From the NCBI RefSeq assembly GCF_021018895.1, contig NC_079374.1, positions 10,071,212-10,135,211 on the forward strand: DNA of 64,000 bases, in the 5' to 3' direction. A program made the translations under genes and the position numbers. Each line of letters starts with the position of its first letter. The first letter of the stretch is position 1. This document shows, one piece after another, positions 22,822 to 36,583 of this stretch. This stretch comes from Seriola aureovittata. Its lineage: Eukaryota > Chordata > Actinopteri > Carangiformes > Carangidae. Below the pieces are notes generated by a model that worked only from the letters and a program-made list of their open reading frames with translations, was not told the origin of the DNA and did no database searches.

Positions 22822-23020
22822 CTGAGCTAAATGCGTCATAGCAAAAGGTCTGAATACTTATGTTAATGTGATTTCAGTTTTTCCTTTTAAATGAATTTGA
22901 ATTTCTAAAATTCAGTTTTTACTTTGTCATAATGGGGTATTGCGGGTAGATTGATGAGGGAAAAAAATATATTTTTTATTAGTATAAGGCAGCAACATAA
23001 TAAAATGTGAAAAAATAAAA
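22822..23020 (+). mobile_element. Tc1/mariner transposon 3' end (decayed)
   Basis: The words AGGTCTGAATACTTATGTTA (22846-22865), TTTGTCATAATGGGGTATTG (22923-22942) and GTAGATTGATGAGGGAAAAA follow in the order found at the 3' end of common teleost Tc1-like transposons. An A-rich tail containing AACATAATAAAATGTG comes after them. The transposase body is missing. Orientation is that of the ancestral transposase reading on the plus strand. The terminal TIR and TA duplication are not clearly preserved. Confidence 0.8.
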
Positions 23021-25226
23021 TTAAAAGTTGTTTGTTGTATTGTTTTGAAATGAACAATGTTTACTTGTACATATAAAACAAAGGGGTGAATGAAAGTTTG
23101 AGGGCGGTGGATGATTTCTGATATTTACCGCCGCCAGGTCACAATGGCCCTGCGTTCTCTGAGACATCAAACACGTTAGATCTTCAAGAAGAGGAGGGAC
23201 CATGAATACCCTCCTTCTCCAAAGGCAGAGCTTTTATATCTTTACTCTTCAAACTTTAACACCAAGAAGGATGAATCAAGAATCTTTTAAGATAAACACT
23301 GAAATAAAACATGTTTTGGAAATCTAAATTTATATTTGTTTAATATATAGCTTCTTGTCGCTATCTCCTCATGCCCTCAACCATTTCAAGATGAAGTTCC
23401 CCTTTTTCTAGCTCATAACTGTTTTGTTTTTCATGTATAGATGACATTTTGATGTATTGTCTTTGTACTTCTTGAATTGTGAATTGCTTTAAGATGTTTC
23501 TCACCCTGGGTGGGTTGGATGGCCAACCAGAGGCTGTCAGCTTATTGATTGCATATCTGACTTTGTCTTGTTGAATACATGTTGTGGCTTTGAGTCAGTG
23601 TGCAGGAATTACTTTTTTCATTTATGCTACTTTTTCAATAGTCTCACAACCATACATGATGTTAGTACAATTGAACCCCTTGACCTATCAATATCAATCA
23701 ATATCAATAATTATCACGCTGGAATGTGTGAATATTTGATATTGTATCCATTACAAACTCTATAGGCAGGTTTTTCACCAAATCATTTAGTACGTATGTC
23801 TGTTCTGACTGCTGCTCATTTACATGCTCGCTCCTGTTCAAAGTAACACAAAATGAACAGCCCTGCTTATGTCTCATTACCACATATTAATTATCAAATT
23901 CAAATACTTATATTTCCTTCAACAGCCCCAATGAACAAAACAGAGAGACAGAGCGTGAGAGGTGGAGGACGGATGGAGACAGAGGGGGGGAGCAGATGAT
24001 TGTAAGGATTCTGTATCATTTTGAGGTTGTCTCTAACCCAGTCCTCTGTCTATTGTGAGACGGAGGCAGGGAAAAAATTGAATTCCCAGCTACTTTGGTG
24101 AACAAGGAGACACTGACTGACACTCATGAGTTAAATGCTAATTGAAGGCAGCAGAGGTTTGGATGTGAGCTCTGAGAGCGCAGCCTGAATGGCACACAGC
24201 CTTGGACTGAGAACACCACAATAGAAGGAGCTAAAAGCGGTGCGCATACTCATGCTACTAGTGGGTATGCGGACACTCTTTTTTGTTGTTGTTGTTGTTG
24301 ACAGAGAATAAGAGATGGATTCCATTTATGTACATACACACATGCACACACACAGACACCAATATCACTTAAACAATCAGTGGTCTGATAATAATATTAT
24401 AAATTTAAGCAAATAAATAAATTATTTATTTTTTATTATTATTTATTTGGTTTATTATTATTCTGAGTGGAGCACTCATTCCATATATTATTCCTATGCA
24501 GATACTTGTTATTTACTTTAGTCTTATAGACCAACATTTGCAATACTTGTAAGACATCTAAAAGACTAAGATACTTTCATTTTTACATGTTGTATTATTG
24601 TTCTTGTTTGCCACTGACCCATACAAATAAGTGAAGGTAAGGGAATGTGAGATCATCTAAAATTTTTAAGTTTCAAGTACTTGGAAATAATCACATCAGG
24701 AAAAGTGGGGAGGTTTTGGCAACAACTCTAATAATCAAAAATCCTGTTAGTTGTCTTTTTGTTTTAACCTTTAACCAAAATGTGGGGTGCAGTTCCAAGA
24801 AAAGTTGGACTATACACAAAATCAGCCAAACCATCGCCAGCAGCAGTCACTAAAGGAATTACATTACAGCAAGTGCCACGAAACAACGCATGTTTACGCT
24901 CAAGTGACAGAGCCCTCACGCCTTCTAGCAGCAGGAGTAATTATAATGTGAACAAAGGAGGAAGTCAGGTGATAATATTATAGTAAGACAAAGGTCAACA
25001 AAACCAGACTTAAACACAGGAGACCACTGTTCATAACTGTTCTGTTTTCTACTGACAGTCAGTGTTGGTTTCTTTAAGCCACGACCACGATGGTTCCATA
25101 ACCATAACCGTGTCGTTATTGTAGTAACCATGACAACAGTACATCATACCTCTGCCCACCTTCAACCTGAGCAGCCCCAATCAGCCAGATTAAATGAAAG
25201 CACCTGTGCTGGTATGCAAGGCCTTT
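23021..25226. other. Intergenic, no gene seen
   Basis: AT-rich DNA with a (GTT)n at about 24281-24300 and an AT-rich low-complexity patch near 24400-24460. No coding sequence recognised. Confidence 0.55.
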
Positions 25227-25247
25227 AAAAAAAAAAAAAAAAAAAAA
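25227..25247. repeat. Poly-A tract (about 21)
   Basis: A long A run. It could be a retroposon tail, but nothing recognisable precedes it. Confidence 0.9.
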
Positions 25248-25559
25248 GAGTCTTATTTCACCTTGGGCAGATTTTTTCATGGCTGAATAAACACAGCTGC
25301 AGCTCATAATTAATAATTGGTGAGTTTAATTTAGGCCTTACAATTTATAATTCTTGGTTACATTAAACTCAGTCTTCAGGAGACACATGTACATCCATAC
25401 ATTTTTGCTGGTGCTGGGTAAAAAAAATATGTTTAAAACATAGAATGCTTGAATACTGCTGCTTCATTCCCAGTTGTTTAGTCTTTAATTTATAAGTAGA
25501 CATAACAAAAAGTTTTTACCGCAAATGGTCTTCCTCAGGTAAAGGTGAGGGTGTGAACA

Positions 25560-26339
25560 TCTTTGTTTATATAAGGACGTACGATGTGATGCGTTAACCG
25601 AGCAACTACTAGCATGCAAGTGAGAAGAAAACACAGTGGCCATAAGTTCTCTGCCGCCAAACATGGGTTCTGGGAATGGGTGGTGACGCTGGTGGTGATA
25701 ATGGTTGCTTGCAAAGAGCTTCAGCCATTATTGCATTTATGAGGTTAGCGTACCTTTTGAGCGGCGCCACTTTTTCATCCTCTTATGTTGAACCGAGGGC
25801 AGACTCGTTGTGCAGTGACTCACTATTGCAACGTAGTATTACGAGACGGCACGGACTGTTGCTAGCTGGTTAGCATGCTAGCTGGAGCAGAGGAAAAGAA
25901 GTCAGAGAAATAAAAGCAAAATAACAACGTTGTTTTCCACTGCTGGAGTCAGCTTGTGGTGAGAAAAAGGAACAGTTTGATGCTGAACCCGTACACATTA
26001 CTTACTACATATGGCACCAACCACACCATCGTGAATGTGCTAGCCAAGGTTGTGACACCGCAGTGTGCACTCCCATGGAAACGTTTTTTCTACAAGGCTC
26101 TCACTGATTCGTCCCCCGTTATGCGCCACAGTTCAACCCTTCTGTTTATCTCCTCATTCAGTTTTGAGGAGAGGAGGAGAGCAGGTCAGCGGGAGAAACA
26201 CAGAGCGACATGCTCATTTGCGGTAAAACACTCAGTGAGGTCATTAAATCCCTTGCCAATTGTTCATCTGACCCAATCCAATACCTGGAGAGGTGTTAGG
26301 ATTTCCTCATTGCCACCCTGTGTAATGTGTTCCATGGGA
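25560..26339. other. Possible mobile-element-derived segment
   Basis: This interval is more CpG-bearing than its surroundings and contains a GCTAGCTGGTTAGCATGCTA palindrome-like stretch near 25861. It leads without a break into the integrase/Tc1 fragments. It may belong to the same nested insertion, but no family is recognised. Confidence 0.3.
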
Positions 26340-26505
26340 CTGCAAGAGATTGGTGGGATGTTGGGTGCAATAAAATCAATTTCCCAGATTCTAACAAGGG
26401 AGATTCTGACTTGCTGGGGTGTGCCAACTTTCAACCTGTTAGATCAAGGTTCCCAATTTGTTTCATCTGTCTTTGAGGAAACTTGCAGGCGCTGGAACCT
26501 CAAGC
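26340..26505 (+). pseudogene. LTR-retrotransposon integrase fragment
   Basis: A plus-strand frame reads TCWGVPTFNLLDQGSQFVSS, then a VFEETCRRW-like continuation. This is the typical stretch of a retroelement integrase core around its second catalytic Asp (the D of LDQGSQF, codon 26442-26444): a GVP turn before it and the F-x-x-x-x-R-W helix after it. Only about 50 codons survive, with no zinc-binding domain, no reverse transcriptase and no LTR nearby. Ty3/gypsy-type origin is most likely, but another LTR class cannot be excluded. Confidence 0.6.
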
Positions 26506-26509
26506 GGAA

Positions 26510-26640
26510 AAGGACTTGGATGTTTTCAACATCTTGTGGAATCCATGCCACTAAGAACTGAGGCTGTTTTGAGAGCAAGGGGAGGCCCTACCCAGTATTA
26601 CTACCATGATCCTAATAAAATGCTGAGTGTATTTTAACTG
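26510..26640 (+). mobile_element. Tc1-type transposase C-terminus and 3' terminal sequence
   Basis: Shifting one frame from the integrase scrap gives FQHLVESMPLR, then AVLRARGGPTQY. These match the C-terminal end of Tc1/mariner-superfamily transposases (SMPRR...GGPTKY/TQY). Non-coding CCTAATAAAATGCTGAGTGT follows, resembling the terminal repeat of that family. No matching 5' terminal repeat was found upstream, so this is a truncated copy joined to the retroelement fragment. Confidence 0.6.
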
Positions 26641-29600
26641 CAATGGTAGTACGCTACTCTTACAAATAGTTGCTGATTTATTTAAAGTGCAGGGGTGGAA
26701 CTACAGGTTGGAAGTTGGTAAGTGAACAACTTGCTGGGACTGTGTTACAGCTCATGTAAAGTAAGTGGCTGCTAGAGGTTATAACAAGCAATCATTCACA
26801 GCAGTTTACTCAGTAAAGAGATTTGCAACACAAAAAAGTAGTGTTTTTGTTGCATAAGTATACAATTTTGAGGCTTGTAATATACAATAATAAGTGACTA
26901 ATTTCAATCCTGTGTGCTTGATGCTTGTAGAGGCGTCTGATCTGCAGAGTGAGCAGGGAAATGGAAGAAGATGATGGTGAAGAAAGTCAGGAAAGGGAAG
27001 GTTGCTCTGAGAAAATGGATGAGGAGAGAACAGATGAAGAAGTGGGAAAACTGAGGGAAATGGCAAAGATTATTTTCCAGAGATTATCCTCCCCTAAAAA
27101 ACGACGCCATGGATCATCTGTGCAAGTAATCCTCATGGTAACAGAATCACATAGTAACCGTACAATACCTTGATTCACACGAAATTTCATATAGTGCAGA
27201 CTTTTAAGGCTTAATGCAATTTTCGGTACTCAAATCAGGATGGGTTTTTTTTTTTTATAGCTTGCTCTCAATCCAATTATTATTGTTTTTGTAACATTAC
27301 TTCACGATGCCATGTGCAGCCCAAGTGAACAGTAAGCAGTGCTCTCAGTTTAGCTGTGATGCAACCAATTGGTGGCCTCCAAGGTCAAATTTACCTCGTT
27401 TTATATTCGCTTTTATGTCCACTGCTTCTAATTCTTTTGTTCTCTTGAAAAGTAATGTTCATTCATATGGATTTTGTAATGTAAAAAATTGTTTGATTTC
27501 AATGTGAACATGGAGACACATTTAATACCAGAATGCTTTAATACAGCATGTAGCATAGCTCTCCAACTGTGTCCTTTTCACTGAGCACTGAAAGTGTTAC
27601 ATTACTTATAGACCTTCAATATACAAAGTGTTTCTTCAACCAAATGCTACATGCCATTTGAGAACCACTGAAAATACCAAAATGAAAATTTCAACCCCTG
27701 TTACAGCCTTAACATTATTCCCTCAATAGCAGATTCTTATTCTAAAGATTCACACTTGGATTTACTTAACTTTCACCTGCCCTTTACAAGATCCTGATCT
27801 TATCTTTAGGATCGTTGCTCCTTCTTCTTGCCTGGACTAAAAGACTGATACTTTTCACTTTCTAGCCTGCATATTTCCATGGGATCTCAGGGGCAGTGAA
27901 TGCCAGCACAAGATAAAATGGGGTCTTAACAGCTGCGTTTATAAAAATGGATGATATGTAGACCGCTGAATACCAGTTAAGTGAAAGGTCTGCAGGGGTT
28001 CAGATTATGCCATTCATTAGGGTTTGTGGAATAAAATGTGATAATATTCCAGCAACATGAGATACCACTTAAAGCTGATTTTACCTTGGTTTGAGCGAAT
28101 GCTATATATGTATCAGCTGTCAAAGATATTCTTCTCAGCCATGAAATTGAAAAAGTGGCTCAGCATTTCTTCGTTTACATGTCCATCTGTCTGTCATGCA
28201 CAATATCCTGGTTACTGTTCAAAATGATGCATCTCATTCTGTTTACCAGTCAGCTCTGTTTAAAACTAACTTGTGATCTTTTAGTATCAGTTTTTGAGTT
28301 TCTGAGCAAAATCTAATGGGCAACATAGAAGTCTAGTTTTTGAGGCTAATGGCTCAGCTCACACAAATCTCTTAGTTTTGCCATGTAGAATCAGTGTAGT
28401 GCAGTAACAGAACACCCTGAGCACTACAAGTCCACAGACTGCATGTGGAGAGATGGGAAGAGTCAAGTACTGCGAGGCTAATTAGTTTTCCAGCACAGTA
28501 TAAATGAGATTATTTCACAGCACAATGTTTCTAGCCTCGTTCTTGGGTTCAAGGCGATGACCTTAATGTGGAGAGACACAAGTCTTTTCTTTCACCTCCA
28601 CCTCTCACTTCTCCATCTTTCACATTGTTAAAAAATTTATATCGACTTTTCCTATCTCAGCCATGAAAAGGGACACTGCAGTACATACACTAAGCCACAA
28701 TCACATAACAGTACGGACAAGGACACAGAAGAACTGAAACTAATTTCCCTTTAGTATAGCCACAAACGTTGGGCAAGCATTCAGTTGCATTAAATTCTAC
28801 ATTGAGGTTGCAAAGGGCACAAATAGATGGCGGTGGCACCTAAATACATTTGGTCTCATGTCGAGAGCCTGTACAATGCATGCAAGTGCACACTTATGCA
28901 CACCCTCAGAGACTACATGTTGGATGGAAAAAACTACATTGTATCTGAGTGGAGCTAAAATTGCATTGATTTAAAAACAAGGAAAAAGGTTTTTACTTTT
29001 TTTTTCTTTTTTTTTTTAAATAGAGAAGCTCGTCTCAGGGCCATGCACCTCTCTCTTAGTGCTGTGCTAATTACAACCTTATTAGCCAGGAAGGACTCAG
29101 GTGCTGCAGAATCCTTCAGTGAGGGCCATCTGTGGCTGACAGTGCCAGGAAGGCCGTCTCATCCAGCCTCAATAGCTAATGAACAAACACAAGGATTTTC
29201 TTTCAGATTAATTATCGTCACAATGAATGAATTCCAGGTCCTTTTGGTTGTCGTTCTCAGCATATCATCTTCCCATCAGCCTGTCAATCACCTCAGCCCA
29301 CAAACAAACCCCTATCTGTCGACACAAACACAGATGCACACTGTCAAACACACACAAACACAGATTCACCCAAACACGCACAAAAGGCACACACACACAC
29401 GCACCAAGACAGAAAATCAGATGAGCTAATTAAGATGTGGCGGCTGAGTGGGAAGTAAACTCAAACAGGGCTGGACAGATGTCTCACTCTGGTGACTTCA
29501 AAAGGGAAATAAAGGACACAGGGCCATGTAATGTGATTTAGATATAATACTTCCAGGTCAGGGGTGATGGTTAGACTGCTGGGCAGTGGGAGAGCAGCTG

Positions 29601-32600
29601 ACAAGCGTGTAACTAACCATGACGGATGGGAATTCAATGGACTGCCTACTCTACACACTTTGAGCTAGACGGGAACAAATTACGTGGCTAACCACCTTGT
29701 CGGCTAGAGCAGAGGAGAAGATTCATTTGCTCCCAGAACATTTTTTGACACATGTATGGACTATAATCAAGTCAGACAAGACAGTATTGTGAGGGAAAAT
29801 CCTCCTCTCTGACCCTGCGACAGTAATGTCCAGTCACAACAGAAGGATATGATTAATGAGAAAAAAATGCTTTAGTGTTCCTCCCACATTCAAAATATGT
29901 GACAATGATGTCAGGTTGCAGAGAAAGGAGATCAACATTCAATCCTCTAGTGAACTGAATGTTTAACTACAACTTGTGTGTGTTTTAGTAAATTTTTAAG
30001 TCAAACTGAAATTAAAATGTATTTTTTCTAAATAAAAATAGTCTATATCATTGATGTTTGTTTTGACTTGTGTACTTATTTGGTGAAAAGTGTAATTACC
30101 AAAAGAAGAAATTCAAGTTTTGTTCATTTTTATTCTCCTATAGTGCAGCATGCATTAGTACTCTTTGGTTGATCTCCTAATTTCATTGGCAGAAAGAGTT
30201 TGCTATATCACTTAATCACTTGGTCATATAGGCTGTTAACCAGCTCAGCGGTTACTTAACACAGTATCTACACAGTCGGTGTAGCAAAAGCAGCACATTA
30301 TCTGAGCAGCAGCAGCAGCTTCAGTCCTACGTAAGAATTTACACAGAATGCGTTCAGGTACAGAACTGACAATAGGTCACGTGTAAACTAGAGGAAAATA
30401 CACCTCAGATTATGTTGATGTGTATAGCACAAATGAAACTTGAGCTGTTACCGAGCCTATGTAGACAGCTGGATTGATTAAATTATAAGTGTTCACTCAG
30501 ACACACATGAGATGGATGATCTAAAAACACGACTGAAACACCTCTTGTGTAGACCTACTGTTGGTGCATGTTTATGCTGTCAGACCTAGTGCGTAAGACA
30601 TACTGTCCGAACATGTCGGATGTCAAAAGTGTTTATACCAAACGTGATAGAGATATGGGAAGCCCAACATTAGCCCAATAACACTGAATATTTTGAGACA
30701 CAGTTGAATCCTTGGCTCCTTTCTCACATCAGCACAACTGGCCAATCAAAGTGTGAAGTGGGTGTGAAGGTCTTATCATCAGTTTTAGACGGTAACAGAC
30801 ACAGACCACCCCCTAATCCAATGTTGGAAAGGTGTGGTGTGAGGGGGTTCCTGAAGTTATCCCACAGCTTGGACAATGCAAAACGGCCCCTTACAACTTT
30901 AGATTTGAGGACCTATCTTAACACATGCCATGATTTACCAATGAGACCCATGAAAAACAGCCAGCTAACGCTAGCTAGGACGCCATCTTTGTATAATTCG
31001 GACCAAACACCGCTTTGAGTGTGCAGGAACTGCCGACACAGCAGGTGGTGAAAGAATATGAGCGAAATGTAAGGGTTTCTTGTTAGCCTATAGCTTTCCA
31101 GCTTCTACTTTCAGAGAGGACTATAATCACCATGGGTCCACCCAAATGTTAAATGTTGTAACAGGACAGACATCAGACATCACTAATGATAAATTACCAA
31201 TACTATGTGAGCTTGTTGAAAAAAGCGACAAGCATCTTGTATTTAGCATTCAGGCTACGACATGCTACAGTCAGTAGCACACCATGGTAGCTGTCAGCAT
31301 GTCCCTATGGCAACACTGACCCCCAAATGTCAGCCAGCTGCTGCCATGGGAAGTATCCACCCAAAGGCCTGAAACTTTGTGGCCATTTCCACAAACATGT
31401 CAAAACTGATTTCATCCTTCTTTACTAACTGGAACTTATGCACAGCAGCTGCAGCACCACTGGAGTTCTTATTTGCTTCCACAAATTGTGAGTATTATGT
31501 TACTATTTTGTCATGATGATAAACAATAAACCTGTCAAACTACAATCTAAATAAAATATCATCCATTCTGCAATTATAATTTTCTCACAAACTGTATGAA
31601 AAAATCATTTGGGAATCCTCGGGTTGGAGAGAAAAGCAAAAGACAAAGACATTTTTTAAGCTCAAGAGAAATTAGAGGTGAGTGCATATGGGGTGAAGAC
31701 TTGACATAAATATCATGAAAACTAACAGAAGACAAGGGGAGCATATAGACATCAGTAAGGAGGAGGTGAGGAAAGGAATTAAGGCAATGAAGGGTTAAAA
31801 CATTTCGCCTATTGTGCTCCCACTCTTTCGTACACTGAGAAATTAATAGGAGAAATTAGCAAAGCAATTACCACTTTTAATTGGAATAATTCTCCTCATC
31901 CTGTCACAGCTGCATCCAGAGGTGTACTTTTAAACCTCCTTGTACATGTCTTTCTCACCAAACGCTATTATTAATTTCACAGATTTCTGTGGACCTCTTT
32001 TAGCCTTTGACACCTGAACCAGCGAGGGTGAACTCTGTACTCTGCACTCCATCACTTCTTCATCTCTTATTCTTAGAGGAGGAAACAATGATGCAGTCAT
32101 TTGTGACAGAGGAAAGTGGTTGCAATGAACAAATGAGCTTTAATGTTGTGTACAGAAACCCGACGGTCAATACAACCTTGTCGTCACTGTCATTTCACCT
32201 TTTAAGTTTGACTCAATTTGCCTGTGCCGTGCAAATCGTTCATCTACTTTAGATAAGATTAAAAATTAACTTTTTTTTGTTTTTACACATAATCACATAG
32301 ATACTTGGCATATTATATTAATACAGGTGATTTTTCCAACAATACACATGTCAAAAAATTGCCAAAACTGATTGGTCGGCATGGACCAACACTGTAGAGA
32401 TTGTTCAGAGGGAACACAACATGAAACATGTTGACAAAAGTGCCCATTTCTCATGGAATAAAGCCATTTCCACTGTAAGGCTGCTGTTAATAATGAAATA
32501 ATGTAAATATGGTAATCACACAGAAGGGTTGGTAGATCTTCCCACTGATTCTTGTATCACAAGGTAAATGCAAGAATAGAAACACAATTACTGTGGGGAA

Positions 32601-33183
32601 TATAATTGAAGCACAATATCCAGCTGATCAAACAAACTATGACATGTAACCAGGAAAATTAAGAAAGGAAAAAACAAAATGCTGATGAGTTCATCGTTTC
32701 ATTTGACTAAAAATTGACCACAGGAGAGAAGGGACTGCCCCGACCTCCGCAGTGTCAGGAGAGGCTTGCTCACTGTTGCTCAACACAAGTGTCTTAGCGA
32801 TTAATTGATTAGATTGATCTCCGAGCGTTTCACTTGAGATGGAATCAAACTGTATTTTTCACACAGGAAGGACAGACGGGAACATCTGTTGCCCCTGATA
32901 GCTTTGACTTATTTGACTTTTCCTGACACAGAAAGATGGGTGTCTGCTTTGATGCGTCTCAGAAACATTAGCCACAATGCGTTAACCCTGGCCCACGGCA
33001 GCGATTCCCACTGGGGCCACTCAGAAAATGTCCTGCCCTGATGGGCTGATGGGAATCAGAGGAAATCAATAAGCAATGATAGACTTCTGCTGTCCACTCA
33101 GCTAATCCTGTTAGTGATAGCTGTGGATTTAATCGAATGGTTGCACACACTACAGACGCTCAGACACTGAGACAAGTGTATGT

Positions 33184-33185
<2 letters not shown>
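26641..33185. other. Intergenic, no gene seen
   Basis: A small acidic open frame at 26949-27173 and several shorter ones lack recognisable domains. T runs occur near 27246 and 29000; imperfect CA repeats lie near 29340-29405. Possible decayed repeats (GCTAACGCTAGCTAGG near 30965) could not be assigned. Confidence 0.5.

Positions 33186-33279
<94 letters not shown>
33186..33279. repeat. Pure (CA)n microsatellite, about 47 units
   Basis: About 94 bp with no interruption, the longest perfect CA array in the window. Confidence 0.97.
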
Positions 33280-33281
<2 letters not shown>

Positions 33282-34813
33282 CCAAGTACACTTAACCCCA
33301 TAACATTCTTATGGATAAGATCTGCAGATCTTCCTCACACTCACTCCGCTGTCATTTTGTTGAAACAAGCAGCAATTTGAGAGACAATTCATTCAGCAGT
33401 TAGAGGAGACTCAGTCAATTTAATAAATCCTTTGCTCATAGTCCAAGTTGGACCAGATTGTGGGAACATTTTCATTGGAGATGAAGACGTAGAATAAAGA
33501 CAAATTTTGTCCCTATGATCATTTGATAAAGGATCTCTTTTTTGATATGGAGATCAGTACAATGCATGGCAGTGTATGGGAAGCTGAGCAGAAATGGACT
33601 TTGTTTGACAAAGACGATCTCTCCACATGCTGTATACATATCAAAGTGACATAAACCCTGATAACTACTCTCAATACATGAGCCACACATATGTTGCAAA
33701 GTATTTCTGGGTTAATACTTTAACCCACCCTCCTATAAATGAATAGACACTATAAAAGCAGGCCCCAGTGGCACATGTTTAAAGGTACATTAAGAGAGCA
33801 CATCAATTGTAGATGACATAATCCCCAGCCCTCTTTTCAGTCGCTCTCTCACTTCCTTAATCTCTTCGTTCTTTAACCCTCATCTTCTAAGAGGCTGAAA
33901 GCTCCCTTCATCTTCTCCTCAAGCTAGCAGAGAAACCACAAGCTGCCTGGGGAGAGAGGAGAAGAAGAGGTATTACTGAAGTCTGATTAAATTAACACTG
34001 TGATGCAGATTTCTTGCCTTTTCCTCTCTCTTCTCGCCTTATCCGACTGTGTGGCGTCTTTGAAAATTAGATGAACTTGTTACATGAGGGTCTGCGCACG
34101 TATAATGTGTGCGCTTGTGTGTGTATATGTGCATCTGCTTTTAATTAATTACTCGTGTGTGTCATTAGCAGGATCCATGACTTGGGATCCTGATTTGCAT
34201 AGGTGTCTTTGATAAATAAATAAATATAAGATAATGCGAGTTAATAAAAGACTGGAGTGTTCCTCTCTCCACCTCATCCACCCCCTCTAACCCTCTGTAA
34301 CCTCCAGCCTCGCCCGGCTCTCCTCGAGGCAGAGAGCGGAACCATCCCCTGTAGAAGTACTTTAATTACAAGGTTCCTACATCCAAATAACAAGAGGTTT
34401 ACATAACTCCCGCATGAGCTGCTCATTATTCAGAAACTATTCTTGCTATCCCTGTCTCCCCCCTCTAATACAAATGGTGTTCAACAATGTGTGAGCTCCC
34501 ACAATGCACTTCCTTTAAGTTAAAGTGAAAATTAAGAAAAGTTCACTTTGTGTAACCTGACGTCCAATTTACCTCCGTACGTGTGAACTGAATTCCAGCT
34601 CAGACACTGAATAAATTCCATCCATCTGAAGCTAATTAATCATTTCCACTCTGTCTAATATTGCCATAAGAAAGGTAATTAGTTGACACTCTGATTCATA
34701 GAATACGGCACCTCTCATCTAGTGTGATCAGTACAATATGCACACAGTAACGAGAAATACAATCCAGATCCACGAAGAGTATTAATGATATTCAATACAG
34801 ACACTGACCAAAA

Positions 34814-34815
<2 letters not shown>

Positions 34816-34849
<34 letters not shown>
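34816..34849. repeat. (AT)n microsatellite
   Basis: About 17 AT units. Confidence 0.95.
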
Positions 34850-34854
<5 letters not shown>

Positions 34855-35148
34855 AAGATGATGGTATAAAGAGAACTAGCTTGAAATATATTCACTTAAT
34901 ATTAAAGATCAAAGTCAAGTTAGGAGTCTTAGTCAAAAATCTACCAAACAAAGTTATTTTTCACCTATTACTTAACAATCAAGCATGGTTTACAAATGAG
35001 GAAGGTGCTGTCAGTCACAAATTAGGTCCTCTGTCCTCTACAGACATTTAACAAACTGAATATACCATCCACCTCTCCATCCAATCTGTCTGTCCCTCAC
35101 AGAATTTGCAGCACCTCCTTATATCACATTTGATTCTAATTTATCCCA

Positions 35149-35168
35149 AAAAAAAAAAAAAAAAAAAA
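35149..35168. repeat. Poly-A tract (about 20)
   Basis: A run of about 20 A, without a recognisable retroposon in front of it. Confidence 0.9.
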
Positions 35169-35699
35169 TTGGCGACGTATGGAAATTGTGCAATTTTATT
35201 ACTTCTGGCCATTCAGTGTCTGAACCAATGCCATTGTCCTCCTTCTTCTTCATTGACCCCATCCTTCCTCCGCCCATCTGCTCCAACAAGGTGATGTTTA
35301 TCTCCAGCAGGAGGAAATTAAAGCCTTGCTTCATGAGCAGCAGATATGCAAATCTTATACAGTGCAAATAGATTGCGGAGCTCACACAGTGGACGGGGTG
35401 TATTGGGCCGCCCATTGAGCCCCATTGATTTGAAATCCAAATCAAGACGTGGAATTACAAGACACACATGTGGCTTCCTAAAAAGAAAAAAAATCCAGAC
35501 TTTTACATATTAAGTAAAAATAAATAAAGAGGAGAGAATGAAGAATTAATGGTGGATCTAAAAATTAAAAAACAGATTATTTATTCAGCTGGTCCATCAG
35601 GGCAGATATGATTTAATAACTCTTGTTCGACCACAGGTGAACGCTTATCTGAAGCTCCGGCGCAAACAGCATGGAAATAAGTTCCTCTGATATCACCAT

Positions 35700-35880
35700 T
35701 ATACGGGATATGTATTTTCTTGAACTCACAAAATTGGAAAGTAATAGTGGCTATGCAAAATGCCTTGCAGTTGTGGAGTATGTAATTTTGATATGCATTA
35801 GTGTTATTGTCAGGCGGGGTGTATGGGCTGTTTCCTTGTGTGATTGCAGGTCTGGCTTGTATTGTGGGAGGGAAGCAGAC
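35700..35880. promoter_or_regulatory. Candidate regulatory element with POU- and SOX-like words
   Basis: ATATGCATTA (near 35781) lies about 4 bp from TTATTGT (near 35794, a SOX core in reverse), within a unique block. Tentative; conservation was not tested. Confidence 0.25.
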
Positions 35881-36054
35881 AGGAGAAGATAGTATTAAAC
35901 CTGTCCTTGCCATTCCAATCGGTCTGCATGTTCCTCTTTATCATTCTGCAGTTTCTATCCACTTACGCTATAATTAAGTTTCCTGACCCCTGCCTTGCAG
36001 CCTTAACTAGGCATTGGGAAATATACAGCCACTGCAGATCTCTTAGCCTGATGT

Positions 36055-36160
36055 GCTCTCCCTCTCCCTCTCTTTCTCTCCCCTCCTGCCTCCCTCTCTC
36101 GTCTCTTTCCCCGTTTCTGAAAATCTCTCTCTCTCCCACTGTCTCTTTCTTTCTCCGAGT
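36055..36160. repeat. Polypyrimidine (CT)-rich tract
   Basis: About 100 bp dominated by CTCTCC/TCTCTC, mirrored by purine-rich artefactual frames on the minus strand. Confidence 0.75.
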
Positions 36161-36327
36161 CTCCATGGCACTGTAATGGAATAAGAATTATTAATCGAGT
36201 AATTGTGTGGAACACATTAGTTTGCATTGAATTTCTCTCTCTCATTTTCGATGCTTGATTATCAGGCTATTGGGCAGACTCTACCCCCTCCCTTCACCTC
36301 CACCCCACTCCAAACACATAACACATG

Positions 36328-36329
<2 letters not shown>

Positions 36330-36408
<79 letters not shown>
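36330..36408. repeat. (CA)n microsatellite, left of a pair
   Basis: About 79 bp of pure CA. Confidence 0.96.
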
Positions 36409-36472
36409 GGGGCTAGATCACACTTCCCTAAATGGCATAATCTCTCCCTCTTTCTAATGTGCATGCATGGAC

Positions 36473-36516
36473 ACATGCACACACACACACGCACACACAC
36501 ACACACGCACACGCAC

Positions 36517-36580
<64 letters not shown>

Positions 36581-36583
36581 ACA
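36473..36583. repeat. (CA)n/(CGCA) microsatellite, right of a pair
   Basis: About 110 bp of CA with four CGCA interruptions, only about 65 bp from the previous array and in the same orientation. Confidence 0.96.

Noticed and set aside
26949..27173. Acidic 74-codon open frame (EEDDGEESQEREG-like)
   Set aside because: Low-complexity purine-driven composition, no recognisable domain, and no convincing splice context; better treated as chance.
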